From CAYLZW01 sp964388085 (GTDB taxonomy: Bacteria; Myxococcota; UBA727; CAYLZW01), in contig CAYLZW010000335.1 in NCBI GenBank assembly GCA_964388085.1, forward strand, positions 1 to 6,028: DNA of 6,028 nt, given 5' to 3'. Positions 5,289 to 6,028 of the stretch are shown here, piece by piece. The position numbers and the translations under genes were made by a program. The notes under the pieces are model-generated. The model was not told the DNA's origin, did not search any database, and worked only from the letters and a program-made list of their open reading frames with translations. How positions within the stretch are numbered: the stretch's first letter is position 1; every line of letters starts with the position of its first letter.

Positions 5289-6028
5289 ATGCACTGCCGC
5301 CTCTCTCCGCGGATCCGGCCGGTCGTGGCCGCCGCCCTCGCCGCCGTCGCGCTGGTGACGCTCTCGGCTTGCGCGCCAACGCCAAAGGAGCCGCGCGATC
5401 CCCTGCCCTTCGCGCCTGCGGGCCCCGCCGAGGCGCCGGACCCGAGCACCTACGGACCTTACGCGGTGGGCGTGCGCACGATGACGTTTTTCGACGACGA
5501 GCGCGAGACGCCGGGCAAGGAAGGGCAGCCCCGCAAGCTCGTCACCGAGATCTGGTACCCGGCCGCCGGCAGCGCGCGTGACGACGAGAAAGAAGACATC
5601 GTCATCTTCGACGCCCTGCCCGAGAGCCTGCGCGCAGGGCTCACCGAGGAGAACCTCGGCACGCTCGAGACCGAGGCCGTCCGGGACGCGCCGGTGTATG
5701 CGGGGCCACGCTTCCCGGTCGTCGTCTTCAGCCACGGCAAGGGCGGCCTGCGCCAGCAGTCGACCTTCTACACGGTGCTGCTCGCCAGCCACGGCTACGT
5801 CGTCGTGTCGCCCGACCACGAGGGCGACACCATCGTGGAGCTGCTCGAGGCCGGCGAGGTCGACGTCACCTCGACGGTGGACAGCTTCGTGTTGCGGCCG
5901 GGCGACGTCTCCTTCCTGCTCAGCGAGCTCGAGGCGCTCGAGGACGATCCGCTCGTCGCCATCATGAACCTCGAGCGCGTGGGCGTCACCGGCCACAGCT
6001 TCGGCGCGCTGACGTCGTTCCGCGCCGC
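5289..6028 (+). CDS. Lipoprotein alpha/beta hydrolase, PAF-acetylhydrolase/dienelactone-hydrolase-like, 3' partial
   Basis: The frame is open from ATG 5289 to the window end (246 codons visible). It begins with Arg residues, a long Ala/Val hydrophobic stretch and a lipobox L25-S26-A27-C28, so it is an exported lipoprotein. The mature part opens with YAVGVRTMTF and KLVTEIWYP, a strand pair typical of the PAF-acetylhydrolase/dienelactone-type hydrolases, followed by PVVVFSHGKGG (oxyanion loop) and YVVVSPDHEGD. The nucleophile elbow GHSFGA places the catalytic Ser at residue 237 (codon 5997-5999). The Asp and His of the triad lie beyond the window. Family members hydrolyse ester bonds of lipids or small esters; the substrate here is unknown. 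A modest ribosome site AGAAGG (5279-5284) lies four bases before the ATG. The gene diverges from the small HTH/AbrB-like gene. Confidence 0.88.
   Translation, partial: MHCRLSPRIRPVVAAALAAVALVTLSACAPTPKEPRDPLPFAPAGPAEAPDPSTYGPYAVGVRTMTFFDDERETPGKEGQPRKLVTEIWYPAAGSARDDEKEDIVIFDALPESLRAGLTEENLGTLETEAVRDAPVYAGPRFPVVVFSHGKGGLRQQSTFYTVLLASHGYVVVSPDHEGDTIVELLEAGEVDVTSTVDSFVLRPGDVSFLLSELEALEDDPLVAIMNLERVGVTGHSFGALTSFRA

Noticed and set aside
5277..5996. 239-codon minus-strand frame opposite the hydrolase lipoprotein
   Set aside because: No motif; the plus strand has a lipobox and GHSFG elbow in the correct order.

Overview
This is a high-GC window (roughly 70% by eye, third codon positions mostly G or C) that reads like chromosomal DNA of a Myxococcota-type bacterium (Polyangia/Sandaracinus-like, formerly Deltaproteobacteria). 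The suggestion rests on gene types rather than a marker gene: a transmembrane Ser/Thr-kinase-like protein with PEGA domains, a cysteine-module lipoprotein with an Asp/Ala-rich stalk, an S9A prolyl oligopeptidase, and likely leaderless GTG starts. No rRNA, tRNA, transposase, phage gene or CRISPR array was seen.

Layout: (1) 3-725 (+), the C-terminal catalytic domain of a prolyl oligopeptidase, cut by the window edge. (2) 743-1699 (-), a secreted cysteine-rich lipoprotein convergent with it. (3) 1780-2478 (+), a small soluble HExxH metalloprotease-like protein, divergent from the lipoprotein. (4) 2479-2709, a 231-base gap holding a long imperfect inverted repeat. (5) 2710-4746 (+), a 678-residue membrane protein whose cytoplasmic kinase domain has lost the catalytic residues (a pseudokinase), followed by a Pro-rich linker, one membrane helix and two PEGA-like domains. 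(6) 4767-5147 (-), a 126-residue protein with a possible helix-turn-helix and an AbrB-like C-terminus. (7) 5289 to the window end (+), a lipoprotein alpha/beta hydrolase resembling PAF-acetylhydrolase/dienelactone hydrolases, cut after its nucleophile elbow. The genes are tightly packed and no stretch over 300 bases lacks a gene.

Gene orientation alternates, so most genes are probably separate transcription units; only the metalloprotease and pseudokinase run in the same direction, separated by the inverted repeat. Both of those appear to begin with a leaderless GTG placed six bases after a -10-like hexamer. Three of the six proteins carry export or membrane-anchor signals, so the region leans towards envelope functions, but nothing shows that the genes form one system. 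The most noteworthy item is the pseudokinase-PEGA protein; next are the six-module cysteine lipoprotein and the intergenic inverted repeat.
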